Positions 7,720 through 17,358 of a stretch of 64,000 bases of DNA are shown here, in pieces. Made by a program: the position numbers and the translations under genes. Each line of letters starts with the position of its first letter. Within the stretch, counting starts at the first letter, position 1. This DNA is from Anaerolineae bacterium (GTDB taxonomy: Bacteria > Chloroflexota > Anaerolineae > Promineifilales > Promineifilaceae): assembly GCA_007123775.1 (NCBI GenBank), contig SLGK01000072.1, positions 1 through 64,000 of the forward strand. The letters run 5' to 3'. Under the pieces are notes generated by a model, which made no database searches, was not told the origin of the DNA, and saw nothing but the letters and a program-made list of their open reading frames with translations.

Positions 7720-8835
7720 ATGCCAAACGATCTTGCATTATACAAAAAGGCGATAAGAGCCGGTCTGATGTTCAACAAGAAAGAAGATTGGTCGCAAGCT
7801 ATGCGAGCTTTCTCAATTGCTATTAACGAGTTTCCACGTCAGCCAGCACCCTACATTGGATTGGCCGAGGCATGCGCCGCGTTGAAGCAGTATGACAAGG
7901 CGTTGGATTGCTATAAACGAGCCGCTCGCTATTCAGACGGGAATATGGAGTGCATCAGGCGCGTGGCCGATATGCAAGAACGACAGGGACAATTGCGGGC
8001 TGCGGGCCAGACATACCTGGCGGCCGGGGAAATCCTGTTGAAGCGCAAAGACCTAGACGGGGCGATAGCCAATTGGGAACGAGCTATTCGGCTTGAGCCA
8101 AATTTGTTGACGGCCCACAAACGGTTGGCTATGGTCTTTCAACGACAGAAACAGCCAAAAGCGGCCGTACGCGAGTATCTGGCCATTGCCCGTATTCTGG
8201 ACAGCAAAGGGGACCATGAGAAGGCCCTGGATATGTGCCAGGCAGCACTGCGCCTTGATCCGGACAACGAAGACGTGGTTAAGGCCATAGCGCTCATTCA
8301 GCAAGGGGCTGCCTACTTTGAACAGGACGCCGCCACGGTCTCTGAGCAAGCAATAACTGAAGCCAACCTCCCGGACACGGCCGAAAATGAACTGGCCCAA
8401 ACGGTCCGCCAGATGGCAACCGTTTTTGCCGCAGAGCTAGAGCGGCAAGACAAACCCATGACGATCACGGAAGACCCGTCCGACCCGCTAATAGCGGCAC
8501 GCCGAACGGCTGATAATGAATTGGCTGATGAGATTTTGCGTGACGAAGATGATGAATCGTACCGTCCAGCCGCAGGGCAAATGAGCAAGCTGCAGCGGGA
8601 TGTGTACATTGGGCAGGCAATTGATTTTCAGGCGCGTGGACAAACGGATGAGGCTATCACCAGTCTGGAAAAAGCGGTTGGTGGGGGTTTGGATATGCCA
8701 GCCGGCTTTTTTGTGCTGGGACTGCTGTACCTTGACAAAGGCCAGCGGAAAAAGGCGCTTCAGGTTTTGCGCCCGGCGGCTCAAGATAAGAGGTACCGGG
8801 AAGCAATTCGCCTGGCTCTACAACGACAGGCATAA
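7720..8835 (+). CDS. TPR-repeat protein
   Basis: 371 residues from ATG 7720; AAAGGAAG at 7701-7708 favours this ATG over the TTG at 7711. It has five or more tetratricopeptide repeats: residues about 5-170 (WSQAMRAFSIAINEFPRQPAPYIGLAEACAALKQYDKAL and following), then a second group near 280-365 after an acidic linker with no repeats (about 195-275). No signal peptide, so cytosolic. TPR arrays hold protein partners; the partner is not evident, and the gene stands alone between a divergent small peptide gene and convergent tyrA. Confidence 0.75.
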   Translation: MPNDLALYKKAIRAGLMFNKKEDWSQAMRAFSIAINEFPRQPAPYIGLAEACAALKQYDKALDCYKRAARYSDGNMECIRRVADMQERQGQLRAAGQTYLAAGEILLKRKDLDGAIANWERAIRLEPNLLTAHKRLAMVFQRQKQPKAAVREYLAIARILDSKGDHEKALDMCQAALRLDPDNEDVVKAIALIQQGAAYFEQDAATVSEQAITEANLPDTAENELAQTVRQMATVFAAELERQDKPMTITEDPSDPLIAARRTADNELADEILRDEDDESYRPAAGQMSKLQRDVYIGQAIDFQARGQTDEAITSLEKAVGGGLDMPAGFFVLGLLYLDKGQRKKALQVLRPAAQDKRYREAIRLALQRQA

Positions 8836-8867
8836 TCGACCTCTGCCCCGAGCAGATGCTTAACCAA

Positions 8868-9740
8868 TCACAGCGATCGGCTATCCTCGGATTTGCGGCG
8901 TTGAAAGGCCAGATGATGCTGCTGAACTGTGCCCAACCAATCAGCTAATTGGGATTCATCGCCGTCCCGGAGAAGCTGTTGTAGTTGGTCAAGCCGTTGC
9001 CGGTAATGGCCTAGCTGGTCTAATACGGCCGTTTTGTTCGTCATCAATATATCCAGCATCATACGGGGGTCAGAACCCGCCAGGCGCGTCGTGTCCCGAA
9101 AGCCGGAGGCGCTGACCGGCCACAGCCGATCATCAGCTTGCGCGGTGGCCTGGTCCATTAAGACGGCCGCTAACAGATAAGGTAAATGGCTGACGCTGGC
9201 CACGAGCCGGTCATGCACCAACGGGTCTAACAACAACGGCCGTGCCCCTAGCAGATTGACCAAATGTTGCGCTACTGACAGGGCGGCCGGCGTCGTGCGC
9301 TCGTTGAGGCATAACACAAACGTCTGCCCCTGATACAGTGTGGCATCTGCCGCGGCAAAACCGGCTGTTTCCTTACCACACATAGGATGCCCGCCAATCG
9401 CCTCAAATACGGGCGGCAAGATAGTCATCGCCTGGCTAATCACTGCTTTCGTGCTGCCCAAATCCAAAACCATGCAACCATACGGCCGTAATGTGGGCAG
9501 TTGGTCCAACAGTTGCAAAATCGCTCTGACCGGCGTAGCCAATATGAGCAGATTCAGGTCATCGCTTATCTGCGCCACGCTTTCCGTAACCTGCGTAAAC
9601 AGACCACTCTGTTCGGCCAACTGGCGCGTCGTTTCGTCCTGATCAACCCCTACCAGCGACTCGACCTGGCCAGACAACGCCTGCGCCAGCGAGCCACCCA
9701 TCAAGCCCAACCCCACAATGCCTACCTTTTGGATCAACAT
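8868..9740 (-). CDS. tyrA: prephenate (or arogenate) dehydrogenase
   Basis: 290 residues from ATG 9740 (MLIQKVGIVGLGLMGGSLA); the longer frame would add 24 unlikely residues. It makes 4-hydroxyphenylpyruvate or tyrosine from prephenate or arogenate with NAD(P)+. The dinucleotide motif GLGLMGGS is at the N-terminus and the family signature GHPMCGKETAGF is near residue 125, followed by the helical dimer domain. No ACT or chorismate mutase domain is fused, so feedback control is not visible. trpF, another aromatic gene, is nearby on the opposite strand. Confidence 0.88.
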   Translation of the reverse strand: MLIQKVGIVGLGLMGGSLAQALSGQVESLVGVDQDETTRQLAEQSGLFTQVTESVAQISDDLNLLILATPVRAILQLLDQLPTLRPYGCMVLDLGSTKAVISQAMTILPPVFEAIGGHPMCGKETAGFAAADATLYQGQTFVLCLNERTTPAALSVAQHLVNLLGARPLLLDPLVHDRLVASVSHLPYLLAAVLMDQATAQADDRLWPVSASGFRDTTRLAGSDPRMMLDILMTNKTAVLDQLGHYRQRLDQLQQLLRDGDESQLADWLGTVQQHHLAFQRRKSEDSRSL

Positions 9741-9798
9741 AATAGCGATTATAATAGAGCCATGCCAAATGAGCGAGTGACTGCTGCTACGTGACCAA

Positions 9799-9842
9799 TG
9801 ACCGACGACCAAGGGCGGAGACCATTCTTCCGTCGTCGGTCA
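9799..9842. repeat. class C word hairpin (GACGGA-like words)
   Basis: TGACCGACGAC (9799-9809) pairs perfectly with GTCGTCGGTCA (9832-9842). It lies in the divergent gap between tyrA and the dehydrogenase gene at 9880. Confidence 0.7.
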
Positions 9843-9879
9843 ACTGTCTGCCGTCTTACGTTATACGAGGAGAAATTCT

Positions 9880-10770
9880 ATGAGCAACCAAGTCGGCTTT
9901 ATTGGCCTGGGCATTATGGGCCAGGGCATGAGCCAAAATCTACTCAAGGCCGGATTTGATCTGACCGTTTGGAACCGGACCGCCAGCCGCACAGAGCCAC
10001 TAACCGCCGCCGGGGCCAGGGCAGCCACCAGCCCGGCCGATCTGGCTGAGTCATGTGACATTATCGTTGTTTGCGTTAGTGACACGCCGGACGTTGAGGC
10101 AGTCATATTAGGCGAAGAGGGGCTTATTCACGGGGCCAGGCCGGGCACGCTGGTCATTGATTGCAGCACCATCAGCCCCCAGGCCACACGCCAGATGACT
10201 GACCAACTGGCCTCAAAGCAAATTCATCTGCTGGACGCTCCCATCAGCGGTGGCAGTGAAGGCGCGGCCAACGGCACGCTCTCGATCATGGTGGGTGGAG
10301 AAGCCGCTCAGTTTGAAAAGGCGCTGCCCATCCTGCAAGCGATGGGGCAAACGATTACCCACGTTGGCCCCACCGGGGCCGGGCAAACGGTGAAGTTGGT
10401 CAACCAGATTTTGGTGGTGGGCACGATGCTGGCCGTGGGTGAGGCGCTGCTGTTTGCTCAGGCCGGCGGTCTGGACCTGGAGAAAACGCTGGCGGCCGTT
10501 AGTCAGGGGGCAGCCGGTAGCTGGATGTTGAGCAATCGCGGACCGCAGGTGATTGAGCGAGATTGGCGGCCCGGTTTCACCATTGATTTACAGCAGAAGG
10601 ATTTGCGCCTGGTGCTGGAAGCGGCCGACCAGATGGGCGTGCCGCTGGTGGGTACGGGTCTGGTGTTTCAGCTTTACCGCACGTTGCAGCAACAGGGACT
10701 TGGGTCTGAGGGGAATCATGCCCTGGTTAAGGCGCTGGAACATTTGGCGGGGATGAAGGTGGCTGCATGA
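9880..10770 (+). CDS. NAD(P)-dependent beta-hydroxyacid dehydrogenase
   Basis: 296 residues. Member of the 3-hydroxyisobutyrate dehydrogenase / tartronate semialdehyde reductase family: Rossmann motif GFIGLGIMGQGMSQN at the start, substrate motif DAPISGGSEGAANGTLSIMVGG near 125, and catalytic Lys in GAGQTVKLVNQ near 170. The exact substrate cannot be told from these motifs. GAGGAG lies 8 nt before the ATG. The stop overlaps the trpF start by 4 bp, so the two are translationally coupled; the pairing with tryptophan synthesis is odd and probably only a shared transcript. Confidence 0.85.
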   Translation: MSNQVGFIGLGIMGQGMSQNLLKAGFDLTVWNRTASRTEPLTAAGARAATSPADLAESCDIIVVCVSDTPDVEAVILGEEGLIHGARPGTLVIDCSTISPQATRQMTDQLASKQIHLLDAPISGGSEGAANGTLSIMVGGEAAQFEKALPILQAMGQTITHVGPTGAGQTVKLVNQILVVGTMLAVGEALLFAQAGGLDLEKTLAAVSQGAAGSWMLSNRGPQVIERDWRPGFTIDLQQKDLRLVLEAADQMGVPLVGTGLVFQLYRTLQQQGLGSEGNHALVKALEHLAGMKVAA

Positions 10771-11465
10771 GCCGACAACCGGTTAAGGTCAAGATTTGTG
10801 GTCTGACAAATTGGGATGATGTGCAAACGGCCGTTTCTGCCGGGGCTGATTATCTGGGGTTTATTTTTTACCCGCCCAGCCCGCGGGCCATCACGCCCGA
10901 GGCCGCCAAAGCTATTGTGGCGCGGCTGCGGACCGGGGCCAACTGCCCGGCCCTGGTAGGGGTGTTTGTCAATGAAACGGCCCATTCGATGGCCCAAATC
11001 CTGGATGAATGCCAACTTGACCTGGCCCAACTGAGCGGTGAGGAAGTGCCTGGTATTGTTGGGGATGAAAGCTCGCCTATATACGGCCGTTGCTACAAAG
11101 CCCTGCGCCCCACCTCGCTAGAAGAGGCCGAGGCGGACGCCGAATGGTATCTGCCACCCCCATTCAGCAGCCAGCCGCCCGCCCGTCGCCCGGACCAGCC
11201 CGCGCTGCTGATAGACAGTTATCACCCTACCCTGCGCGGCGGTACGGGTGAGACGGGAGATTGGTCGGTTATGGCCAGGCTGGTGCAGAAGGTGCCTAAT
11301 GTGATGGTGGCGGGGGGGTTAACGGCCGTTAATGTGGCTGAGGCGGTGGTTCAGATACGGCCGTATGCGGTCGATGTGGCCAGCGGCGTTGAAGCCAGCC
11401 CCGGCCACAAAGACCCCGATCTGGTACGGGCCTTTATCCAGGCCGCCAAAGGGCAGCTCACATAA
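10767..11465 (+). CDS. trpF: phosphoribosylanthranilate isomerase
   Basis: 232 residues, a TIM barrel that converts N-(5-phosphoribosyl)anthranilate to CdRP in tryptophan synthesis. The catalytic Cys is in VKICGLT (Cys11); the catalytic Asp is in LLIDSYHP; the phosphate loops GGTGETGDW and VAGGLTAVNV are present. A short insertion (about residues 115-140, Pro/Arg-rich) makes it slightly longer than usual. The ATG overlaps the preceding TGA. No other trp gene is in the window. Confidence 0.93.
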   Translation: MSRQPVKVKICGLTNWDDVQTAVSAGADYLGFIFYPPSPRAITPEAAKAIVARLRTGANCPALVGVFVNETAHSMAQILDECQLDLAQLSGEEVPGIVGDESSPIYGRCYKALRPTSLEEAEADAEWYLPPPFSSQPPARRPDQPALLIDSYHPTLRGGTGETGDWSVMARLVQKVPNVMVAGGLTAVNVAEAVVQIRPYAVDVASGVEASPGHKDPDLVRAFIQAAKGQLT

Positions 11466-11512
11466 AGGCGTCCCAGCATGGTTCAAGTCAGCTTGACAAT
11501 TCGCTGACCGAT

Positions 11513-11606
11513 GACGGAGGACGAAGGACCGATGGGCCGATAGGCCAAGCGTAATTCCGTCACTTCGACAAGCTCAGTGCAAGCTCTTCGTCTTCGGTCC
11601 TCCGTC
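11513..11606. repeat. class C word hairpin with an embedded widespread 17-mer
   Basis: GACGGAGGACGAAGGACCGA (11513-11532) pairs imperfectly with 11587-11606. The loop holds CTTCGACAAGCTCAGTG (from about 11563), a short sequence I know as a recurring intergenic element in many bacterial genomes. The hairpin separates convergent trpF and the LCP gene. Confidence 0.65.
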
Positions 11607-11657
11607 TAAATCTGTAAAGTTGGCTGCCGGGGAGCAGTAAACCATGCTGGCGTCCCT

Positions 11658-12716
11658 TTACTCGTAAAACAGACGCCGAATCAATTCGGCTGCGGCCTGG
11701 TTGTTCATCACCTGGACGCTGGCCCCCTGTTCCGTGCGATGGCCAGAGACATAACGCTGGTCCAGCACCTCGTTCTGAATGGATTCACGCGGAACTTCGG
11801 CTGCAATTTGAGCCAATGAGATTAACTCTTGCAGGCTCAGGTCGGTGCGTACCCCTTGCTCTACCTGGCGATAGATGGTGGGCGCACGGCGAATCATCTC
11901 ACCGACGCCCAGCGAGAGTGCCTTTTGCCGGGCTGCTAACAGGATTTGCTGCTGGCGGCCGGCGCGACCGAAGTCGCTGTCCGTATAGCGCGTGCGTGCA
12001 TACTTAAGCGCGGTCTCCCCGTCCATGTGCCGCTGCCCGGCCTCAATGTAGAATGGGTCATAGCCATAGTTCATATCGGGGAACATCGTATCGTTGATGG
12101 TCACGGGCACGTAAATGTCAATGCCGCCCAGGGCGTTAATGCCGTTTATGAAGGCCGCGAAGTCAACCAGCACGTAATGATCGATGTGGACACCCAGATT
12201 GTATTCCACAGTAGACATAGCCAGGGCCGCCCCATTGGCTGGATTGTTGCCCGCTGAGCCATACACAAATGCGGTGTTGATCCGATCCCGGCCCCGCCCC
12301 GGAATAATGACGTACAGGTCACGGGGCAGTGACAGCATGGAGATGCGCTCGTTCTGGGGATCAATGGAAACGATCATCATCGAGTCAGTACGGGAAACAA
12401 AAGGCTGGCCCGGCCGACGGTCAATGCCCATGAGCAGAATATTGGTTCGTTCCGTTTTGAACTCGCTGGTAGGAATCAAGGTCGGTGTAGGGCCTATCTC
12501 GTCCTGCAAGAGTACTTCAGGTGGGGCAAGCTGGTCCAGTTCCAATTCCACATCGGCTACGCCAGCGGCCGCCAGCTCAAGTGGGTTTAACGGCCGATTC
12601 CACACCGCCTGAGCCGTCAAATAACCAAACGCAAGAACGGCCGTGCCCGATCCCACAAAAGCAATCGACAACAGTAAGCTTAACCAAATAGGTAAAACAG
12701 AATGGGTTGATTTCAA
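11658..12716 (-). CDS. LytR-CpsA-Psr (LCP) family cell-wall glycopolymer ligase
   Basis: 352 residues. LCP enzymes move undecaprenyl-linked polymers onto peptidoglycan or other surface acceptors, outside the membrane. One N-terminal membrane helix (about 12-35) is followed by a linker and the LCP domain (about 88-270): TDSMMIVSIDP, LPRDLYVIIPG, and RTRYTDSDFGRAGRQQQ with the conserved Arg/Asp residues. A C-terminal segment with little homology follows. TTG at 12716 is the likely start because GAGGAG lies 8 nt upstream and no ATG fits. The gene stands alone. Confidence 0.88.
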   Translation of the reverse strand: MKSTHSVLPIWLSLLLSIAFVGSGTAVLAFGYLTAQAVWNRPLNPLELAAAGVADVELELDQLAPPEVLLQDEIGPTPTLIPTSEFKTERTNILLMGIDRRPGQPFVSRTDSMMIVSIDPQNERISMLSLPRDLYVIIPGRGRDRINTAFVYGSAGNNPANGAALAMSTVEYNLGVHIDHYVLVDFAAFINGINALGGIDIYVPVTINDTMFPDMNYGYDPFYIEAGQRHMDGETALKYARTRYTDSDFGRAGRQQQILLAARQKALSLGVGEMIRRAPTIYRQVEQGVRTDLSLQELISLAQIAAEVPRESIQNEVLDQRYVSGHRTEQGASVQVMNNQAAAELIRRLFYE

Positions 12717-12889
12717 AGCCTATACTCCTCATTATCGAATTATGAATTAGGAAGGACAAATTATGAATTATTCCCTGCTATGTGCATCACCTTCTCATAT
12801 TTCGCCCAACAAACAGCTTGTATTATACTATACCAAAAAATGACCGCCCCGGTGAACAACCGGCGACAACCCTACTATTGGGATACAAA

Positions 12890-12927
12890 GTGGCAAGGTG
12901 GCGAAGTGACGGGTTGGCGAAGTTTTT
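12890..12927 (+). repeat. class F words (GTGGCGAAG)
   Basis: Tandem near-copies of GTGGCGAAG / GGTGGCGAAGT upstream of the SWIM gene. The same words recur at 45.75-45.79 kb, and their complement (CTTCGCCAC) at 14.91-14.94 kb. Only one arm is present here, so no hairpin forms. Confidence 0.5.
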
Positions 12928-12978
12928 GATGCGACCCCGCCGCGCCGTTACCATGCAGCTATGCAAGGAGAGCAAACC

Positions 12979-14790
12979 ATGTCTCACAAACCAATTGCCG
13001 AAGCAGATATTGAAGCGTTAGCCACAGGTCGCTCGTATGAGCGTGGTTATGATTATTATCACAGCGGCGCTATTTATGAGGTGGTGCGGCGCGGTAATGA
13101 ATTAACGGCCGAAGTTGAAGGTAGCCAGTATGACCCGTACACCGTGCGCGTTACGCTGGACGAGTCGGGTATCGTTGACACAGATTGTACCTGCCCTTAT
13201 GACTGGGGCGGCATCTGCAAGCATATTGTGGCCGTCCTGCTCCATTACGTCCACGAAACGGACGACATAACGGACAAACCGCCGCTGGCTCTGCTGCTGG
13301 CCGATCTTTCGGCCGATCAACTGCGCCAGTTGATTGAGCGAACAGCCGAATCAATGCCTGATCTGGTAGGCGTAATTGAGCGGGAATTGACCTGGTTGGG
13401 GTCGGAAACGGCCGTTTCTACCAGTCCCAACCCCTCCATCCCAATTGTTGACCTGACCAGTATTTACCGCGAAATAGCCAAAGACTTTCGTTTGGCTGCC
13501 CGGTCGGGCCGCTACGAATATGATTACTTTTACGATGACGATGATGACCTTTTCGACCCCAACGCCATTATTGAACCACATCTGGACCAGGCCAGAGCCT
13601 TATTAGAAGCTGGTCGTATAGAGCAAGCTGAAGCAGTGGCAACGGCCGTTATGGACGCCTACGAAGATGGCTTGAGCGAACTAGACGAATGGGTATACGA
13701 GTATAACGCCGATGTCATCCACGAAGCCGCCCTCGAAATAGCGGTTGTTTTAGCAGAGGTTCTTCTGAGCGGCACTCTATCTGAGACAGACTATGATGAG
13801 TGGGAAGAACAAATCATGGAGTGGGAAGGCGCATTTGGCGACATGACAATCCTCATGAACGCCCTGGAAGAAGGCTGGGATGATCGGACGCTGGTGGCCG
13901 CCATGCAGGGTGATTTGGAAGCCTACAGCCGTTGGCAAGACCCGGAAGAGATAATGTATTATGCCGAAGAGCTGAGTCGAGTCCGGCTACGCATCCTGGC
14001 CCGGCAAGAACGGTATACGGAATACCTCAATCTGGCGCAGGCCACCGGCCACTATACCTACTACGTCACGATGTTGGTTCAAACAGGCCAGGTAGACAAA
14101 GCCATCACCGAAGCCAAAAACCTACTAACACTGCCGACCCAAATTCTACATCTGGCACAGCAGATCGCGTCACAAAACAGCATCGAACAGGCAATTGACT
14201 TGGCTGCTCATGGCCTTACTTTATCGGTGACAGATAATATGGCCGGGCTGGCTGAATGGACTTGTCAGCAGGCACAGGCGCAAGGCGACCACGCCCTGGC
14301 GCTGCGTGCCGCCGAAACTGCTTTCCGGCACAATATTACGTTGAGCAACTATCAGCAAGTTGAAAAGATAGCAGGCACAGAATGGACAACAGTGAAAGCA
14401 CGCTTGTTGCAGCATACAGCCACAAGCAGCAGTTGGAACACGGCTGGCCTTGTAGATGTTTACCTTTTCGAAGGGATGCTGAATGAGGCTATGGCTACCA
14501 TTGACAAACAGCCATCTTTTTATCTGAGTGATGTTACGGAGAAAGTGATTGCAGCCACCCGTGACCAATACCCGGATTGGGGCATTGGCGTCTACAAACG
14601 GCTGGCTGAGCGCATTATGGACGAGGGCAAAGCCAAGTATTATCACACGGCTGCCTCTCACTTGAAGAAAGCGCATGATATTTATGCCCAACACGGCCGT
14701 TTAACTGAATGGTCCGCTTATCTGTCCGACGTATTAGACAAACACGGCCGTAAATACAAACTGGTCCCCCTGCTGCGTGACATTCGCTAA
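12979..14790 (+). CDS. SWIM zinc-finger protein with helical repeats
   Basis: 603 residues from ATG 12979, which has AAGGAGAG at the right distance; the in-frame ATG at 12961 does not. The N-terminal ~95 residues are a SWIM domain: two Cys in DCTCPYD, then Cys and His in GGICKHIV, a zinc site that binds DNA or protein. The remainder is acidic and helical, with alpha-alpha repeats resembling a TPR array from about residue 300. Proteins of this design often stand near SNF2 helicases, but none is here. Cytosolic. Function unknown beyond the domain. Confidence 0.8.
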   Translation: MSHKPIAEADIEALATGRSYERGYDYYHSGAIYEVVRRGNELTAEVEGSQYDPYTVRVTLDESGIVDTDCTCPYDWGGICKHIVAVLLHYVHETDDITDKPPLALLLADLSADQLRQLIERTAESMPDLVGVIERELTWLGSETAVSTSPNPSIPIVDLTSIYREIAKDFRLAARSGRYEYDYFYDDDDDLFDPNAIIEPHLDQARALLEAGRIEQAEAVATAVMDAYEDGLSELDEWVYEYNADVIHEAALEIAVVLAEVLLSGTLSETDYDEWEEQIMEWEGAFGDMTILMNALEEGWDDRTLVAAMQGDLEAYSRWQDPEEIMYYAEELSRVRLRILARQERYTEYLNLAQATGHYTYYVTMLVQTGQVDKAITEAKNLLTLPTQILHLAQQIASQNSIEQAIDLAAHGLTLSVTDNMAGLAEWTCQQAQAQGDHALALRAAETAFRHNITLSNYQQVEKIAGTEWTTVKARLLQHTATSSSWNTAGLVDVYLFEGMLNEAMATIDKQPSFYLSDVTEKVIAATRDQYPDWGIGVYKRLAERIMDEGKAKYYHTAASHLKKAHDIYAQHGRLTEWSAYLSDVLDKHGRKYKLVPLLRDIR

Positions 14791-14840
14791 CGGAAAATTG
14801 TGATCAAGCACACTACCCGATCTTAATTAAACAGAAAGAA

Positions 14841-14870
14841 TTGATAAAAATGCAGAGTATCTGCTACAAT
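14841..14870 (+). promoter_or_regulatory. sigma-70-type promoter of moaA
   Basis: TTGATA (14841-14846) and TACAAT (14865-14870) are separated by 18 nt. Transcription would begin near 14877, about 80 nt before the moaA ATG. Confidence 0.55.
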
Positions 14871-14880
14871 AGCTTAAAAA

Positions 14881-14937
14881 GGCAGAAGGTAGAAGGTAGA
14901 AGGTAGAAGTGCCTCGCCACTTCGCCACCTCGCCACC
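14881..14937 (+). repeat. AGAAGGT heptamer array plus class F words in the moaA leader
   Basis: Three to four tandem AGAAGGT heptamers (14883-14909) are followed by CTCGCCACTTCGCCAC-type words (14910-14937). The array lies between the putative promoter and the moaA ribosome-binding site, so it would be in the 5' leader. The units are too short and lack spacers, so it is not a CRISPR. Confidence 0.7.
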
Positions 14938-14956
14938 ACGAACAGAGGAAACCACT

Positions 14957-15937
14957 ATGTCACTCGACCGTTTCGGCCGTAACATCAACTATCTGCGTAT
15001 ATCCCTCACCGACAAGTGCAACCTGCGCTGCGTCTACTGTATGCCGGAAGATATGACCTTCCGACCGCGTCAGGAGTTGCTACAAGATGAGGAACTCTAC
15101 CGGTTGGTGCGGATTTTTGCCGAACTGGGTTTTGTCAAGTTCCGCTTTACCGGCGGTGAACCAACGGTGCGGTCTAATGTAGTTGAGATTGTGCGCCGCA
15201 CGGCCGAGACACCGGGCGTGCGTCAGGTAGCCATGACCACCAATGGGCTACTGCTGGACAAGCTGGCCCAACCGCTGGCCGAGGCCGGCTTGCAGCGGGT
15301 CAACATCAGCATTGACACCATCAACCCGGAGAAATTCCAAACGTTGACGCGCTGGGGTGAGGTGGAAGAGGTTTGGGCCGGCATTCATGCAGCTCAGGCG
15401 GCCGGGATTGAGATTAAGCTCAACGCGGTCGTGGTGCGTAACTACAACGACAAAGAGGATGTGGTGGACCTGGCCCGGCTGACGTTGTTCCAGCACTGGC
15501 AGGTGCGCTTTATTGAAATGATGCCCTTTGGCGATGTGGCCGATTTCCAACAGTCGGGCATTGTGCCGGAAGCGGAACTACGGGCCACCATTGCCGAATC
15601 GCTGGGGCCGTTGGAATTAGTAGATAACGGCCGTCTCGATGGCGAGGCCCGTCTCTACCGCCTGCAGGAGGGGATTGGCAACCTGGGCTTCATCAGTTCG
15701 GTGACGCAGCCCTTTTGCGCCAGTTGCACCCGCGCTCGTTTGACCGCAGACGGCCGTTTACGCCTCTGCCTCCTGCGTGAAAAAGAGGTCAACCTGATGG
15801 ACCCCCTCCGCAACGGTGCCAGCGACGAGCAGCTCAAAGCGATAATTGAAGAAGGTGTCTGGTGGAAACCCTGGGGCCACAAGCTGGACCAGGAAGTGAT
15901 TCCCCTCAACCGCGTTATGTCGGAGATTGGCGGCTAA
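14957..15937 (+). CDS. moaA: GTP 3',8-cyclase MoaA
   Basis: 326 residues. Radical-SAM enzyme for the first step of molybdenum cofactor synthesis. The SAM cluster is held by CNLRCVYC near residues 23-30; the second cluster by the C-terminal Cys in FCASC and a third Cys in LRLCL; the substrate-binding FTGGEPTVR motif is present. ATG 14957 has AGAGGA upstream; the longer frame reads through the heptamer array. Two molybdoenzymes in the window (FdhA, MsrP) need its product. The other moa/moe genes are not in the window. Confidence 0.95.
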   Translation: MSLDRFGRNINYLRISLTDKCNLRCVYCMPEDMTFRPRQELLQDEELYRLVRIFAELGFVKFRFTGGEPTVRSNVVEIVRRTAETPGVRQVAMTTNGLLLDKLAQPLAEAGLQRVNISIDTINPEKFQTLTRWGEVEEVWAGIHAAQAAGIEIKLNAVVVRNYNDKEDVVDLARLTLFQHWQVRFIEMMPFGDVADFQQSGIVPEAELRATIAESLGPLELVDNGRLDGEARLYRLQEGIGNLGFISSVTQPFCASCTRARLTADGRLRLCLLREKEVNLMDPLRNGASDEQLKAIIEEGVWWKPWGHKLDQEVIPLNRVMSEIGG

Positions 15938-15941
15938 AACC

Positions 15942-15974
15942 AGATTGGACCAATCTTGGAGATTGGTCCAATCT
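15942..15974. terminator. 13-bp perfect hairpin between convergent moaA and proA
   Basis: AGATTGGACCAAT (15942-15954) pairs perfectly with 15962-15974 over a 7-nt loop. The identical 13-mer pair occurs again at 54633-54692, so this is a repeat family (class D) used here as a possible terminator. Confidence 0.75.
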
Positions 15975-15983
15975 AAAACAGAC

Positions 15984-17252
15984 TCAATCCCGAATATGTC
16001 CATCCCCATAGCCAATCCATTTGTACGTCGTTAGCTCCTCCAGCCCCATCGGGCCGCGGGCGTGAAGCTTTTGCGTGCTGACGGCCACTTCAGCCCCCAA
16101 GCCAAACTGGCCGCCGTCGTTGAAGCGGGTGCTGGCGTTGACAAACACGGCCGAACTGTCAATCTCATTGACAAAACGGCTGGCGTTGGCCCAGTCGTTG
16201 GTCAATATGCTTTCCGAATGATCGGTGCTGTGGGTTTGAATATGCTGGATGGCCTCATCCAGGCCGGCCACCACCTTGACCCCCAGAATGAGCGACAGCC
16301 ACTCCTGGTCAAAGTCATCCGGGCCGGCCGCCATCACCTGCGCCCCGCCGCTATCCCCCTGCAAAATCGAGTGAGCCTCGCCTTCGGCCCGCAGCGCGAC
16401 GCCACTTCGGGCCAGCCTGGCCGCTACCTGGGGCAAAAATTGTGAAGCAACGGCCGTATGCACCAACAGCGTATCCAGGGCGTTACAGACACTCGGCCGC
16501 TGCACCTTCGCATTCTCCACGATGTCCACCGCCCGATTCAAATCCGCGCTCTCATCCACAAAAATGTGGCAAATGCCGATGCCGCCGGTAATGACCGGGA
16601 TGCTGCTCTGCTCGCGGCAGAGGCGGTGCAGGCCGCTGCCGCCGCGGGGAATAATCATGTCCACGTATTGGTCCAGGCGCAGCAGTTGGGCCACCAGCTC
16701 GCGGTTGGGGTTGTTGATGTACTGTACGGCCGTTTGCGGCAGCCCGACTTTTTCTAAGGCCGACTGAATGGCCTGTACCAGGGCCACATTGCTGCGTAAC
16801 GTCTCGCTGCCGCCGCGCAAAATGGTGGCATTGCCCGTCTTGAGGCAAAGCGTAGCCACGTCAATCGTCACGTTAGGCCGCGCCTCGTAAATGACGCCCA
16901 AAACCCCCACGGGAATGCGACGGCGGCTGAGGCGCATCCCGTTGGGCAGCAGGCGGCTCTCCAGTTCGGTCCCTACCGGGTCGGGCAGGGTGGCAATGCG
17001 GCGCGTGTCGGCCGCCAGGGCGGCGATGCGGGCCTCGGTCAGCAGCAGCCGATCCAGCAGGGCGTCGCTTAAACCTTTGTTACGGCCGTCGGCAATATCC
17101 TGCCCATTGGCCGCCAAAATCTGCTCGCGCTGGGCCTCAATCTCCTCAGCGATGGCCAGCAGCGCCTCATTCTTGCGGGCTGTACTCAGCGTAGCCAGCA
17201 CCCGCCCCGCCGCCCGCGCCGCCCGGCCCATTTCGGTCAAATAATCACTCAT
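15984..17252 (-). CDS. proA: gamma-glutamyl phosphate reductase
   Basis: 422 residues from ATG 17252 with AAGGAG upstream. It reduces glutamyl-5-phosphate to the semialdehyde in proline synthesis. Aldehyde-dehydrogenase fold; the catalytic Cys lies in [15 protein letters not shown] near residue 250, and the substrate-binding pieces [15 protein letters not shown] and [17 protein letters not shown] are typical. It is read after proB on the same strand with a class C word hairpin in the 106-bp gap, so proBA forms an operon in the order B-A. Confidence 0.95.
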   Translation of the reverse strand: MSDYLTEMGRAARAAGRVLATLSTARKNEALLAIAEEIEAQREQILAANGQDIADGRNKGLSDALLDRLLLTEARIAALAADTRRIATLPDPVGTELESRLLPNGMRLSRRRIPVGVLGVIYEARPNVTIDVATLCLKTGNATILRGGSETLRSNVALVQAIQSALEKVGLPQTAVQYINNPNRELVAQLLRLDQYVDMIIPRGGSGLHRLCREQSSIPVITGGIGICHIFVDESADLNRAVDIVENAKVQRPSVCNALDTLLVHTAVASQFLPQVAARLARSGVALRAEGEAHSILQGDSGGAQVMAAGPDDFDQEWLSLILGVKVVAGLDEAIQHIQTHSTDHSESILTNDWANASRFVNEIDSSAVFVNASTRFNDGGQFGLGAEVAVSTQKLHARGPMGLEELTTYKWIGYGDGHIRD

Positions 17253-17267
17253 CTCAAGCTCCTTGGT

Positions 17268-17352
17268 AGACCACGGACGGAAGACCGAGGACGGAAGACG
17301 GAAGCGCATTCCTCCGTCCTCCGTCCTTCGTCTTCCGTCCTTTGTCCTTCGT
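17268..17352. repeat. class C word hairpin between proB and proA
   Basis: The left arm (about 17273-17309) repeats GACGGAAGA and GAGGACGGA; the right arm (about 17313-17352) repeats their complements TCCGTCCT and TCTTCCGTCC. Pairing is long but imperfect. It lies inside a presumed operon, which argues against a simple terminator role. Confidence 0.7.
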
Positions 17353-17358
17353 CTCCAT

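Noticed and set aside
14881-14937. Heptamer array as a CRISPR or microsatellite-type phase switch
   Set aside because: No spacers; it is upstream of the ribosome-binding site, so length changes would not shift a reading frame.
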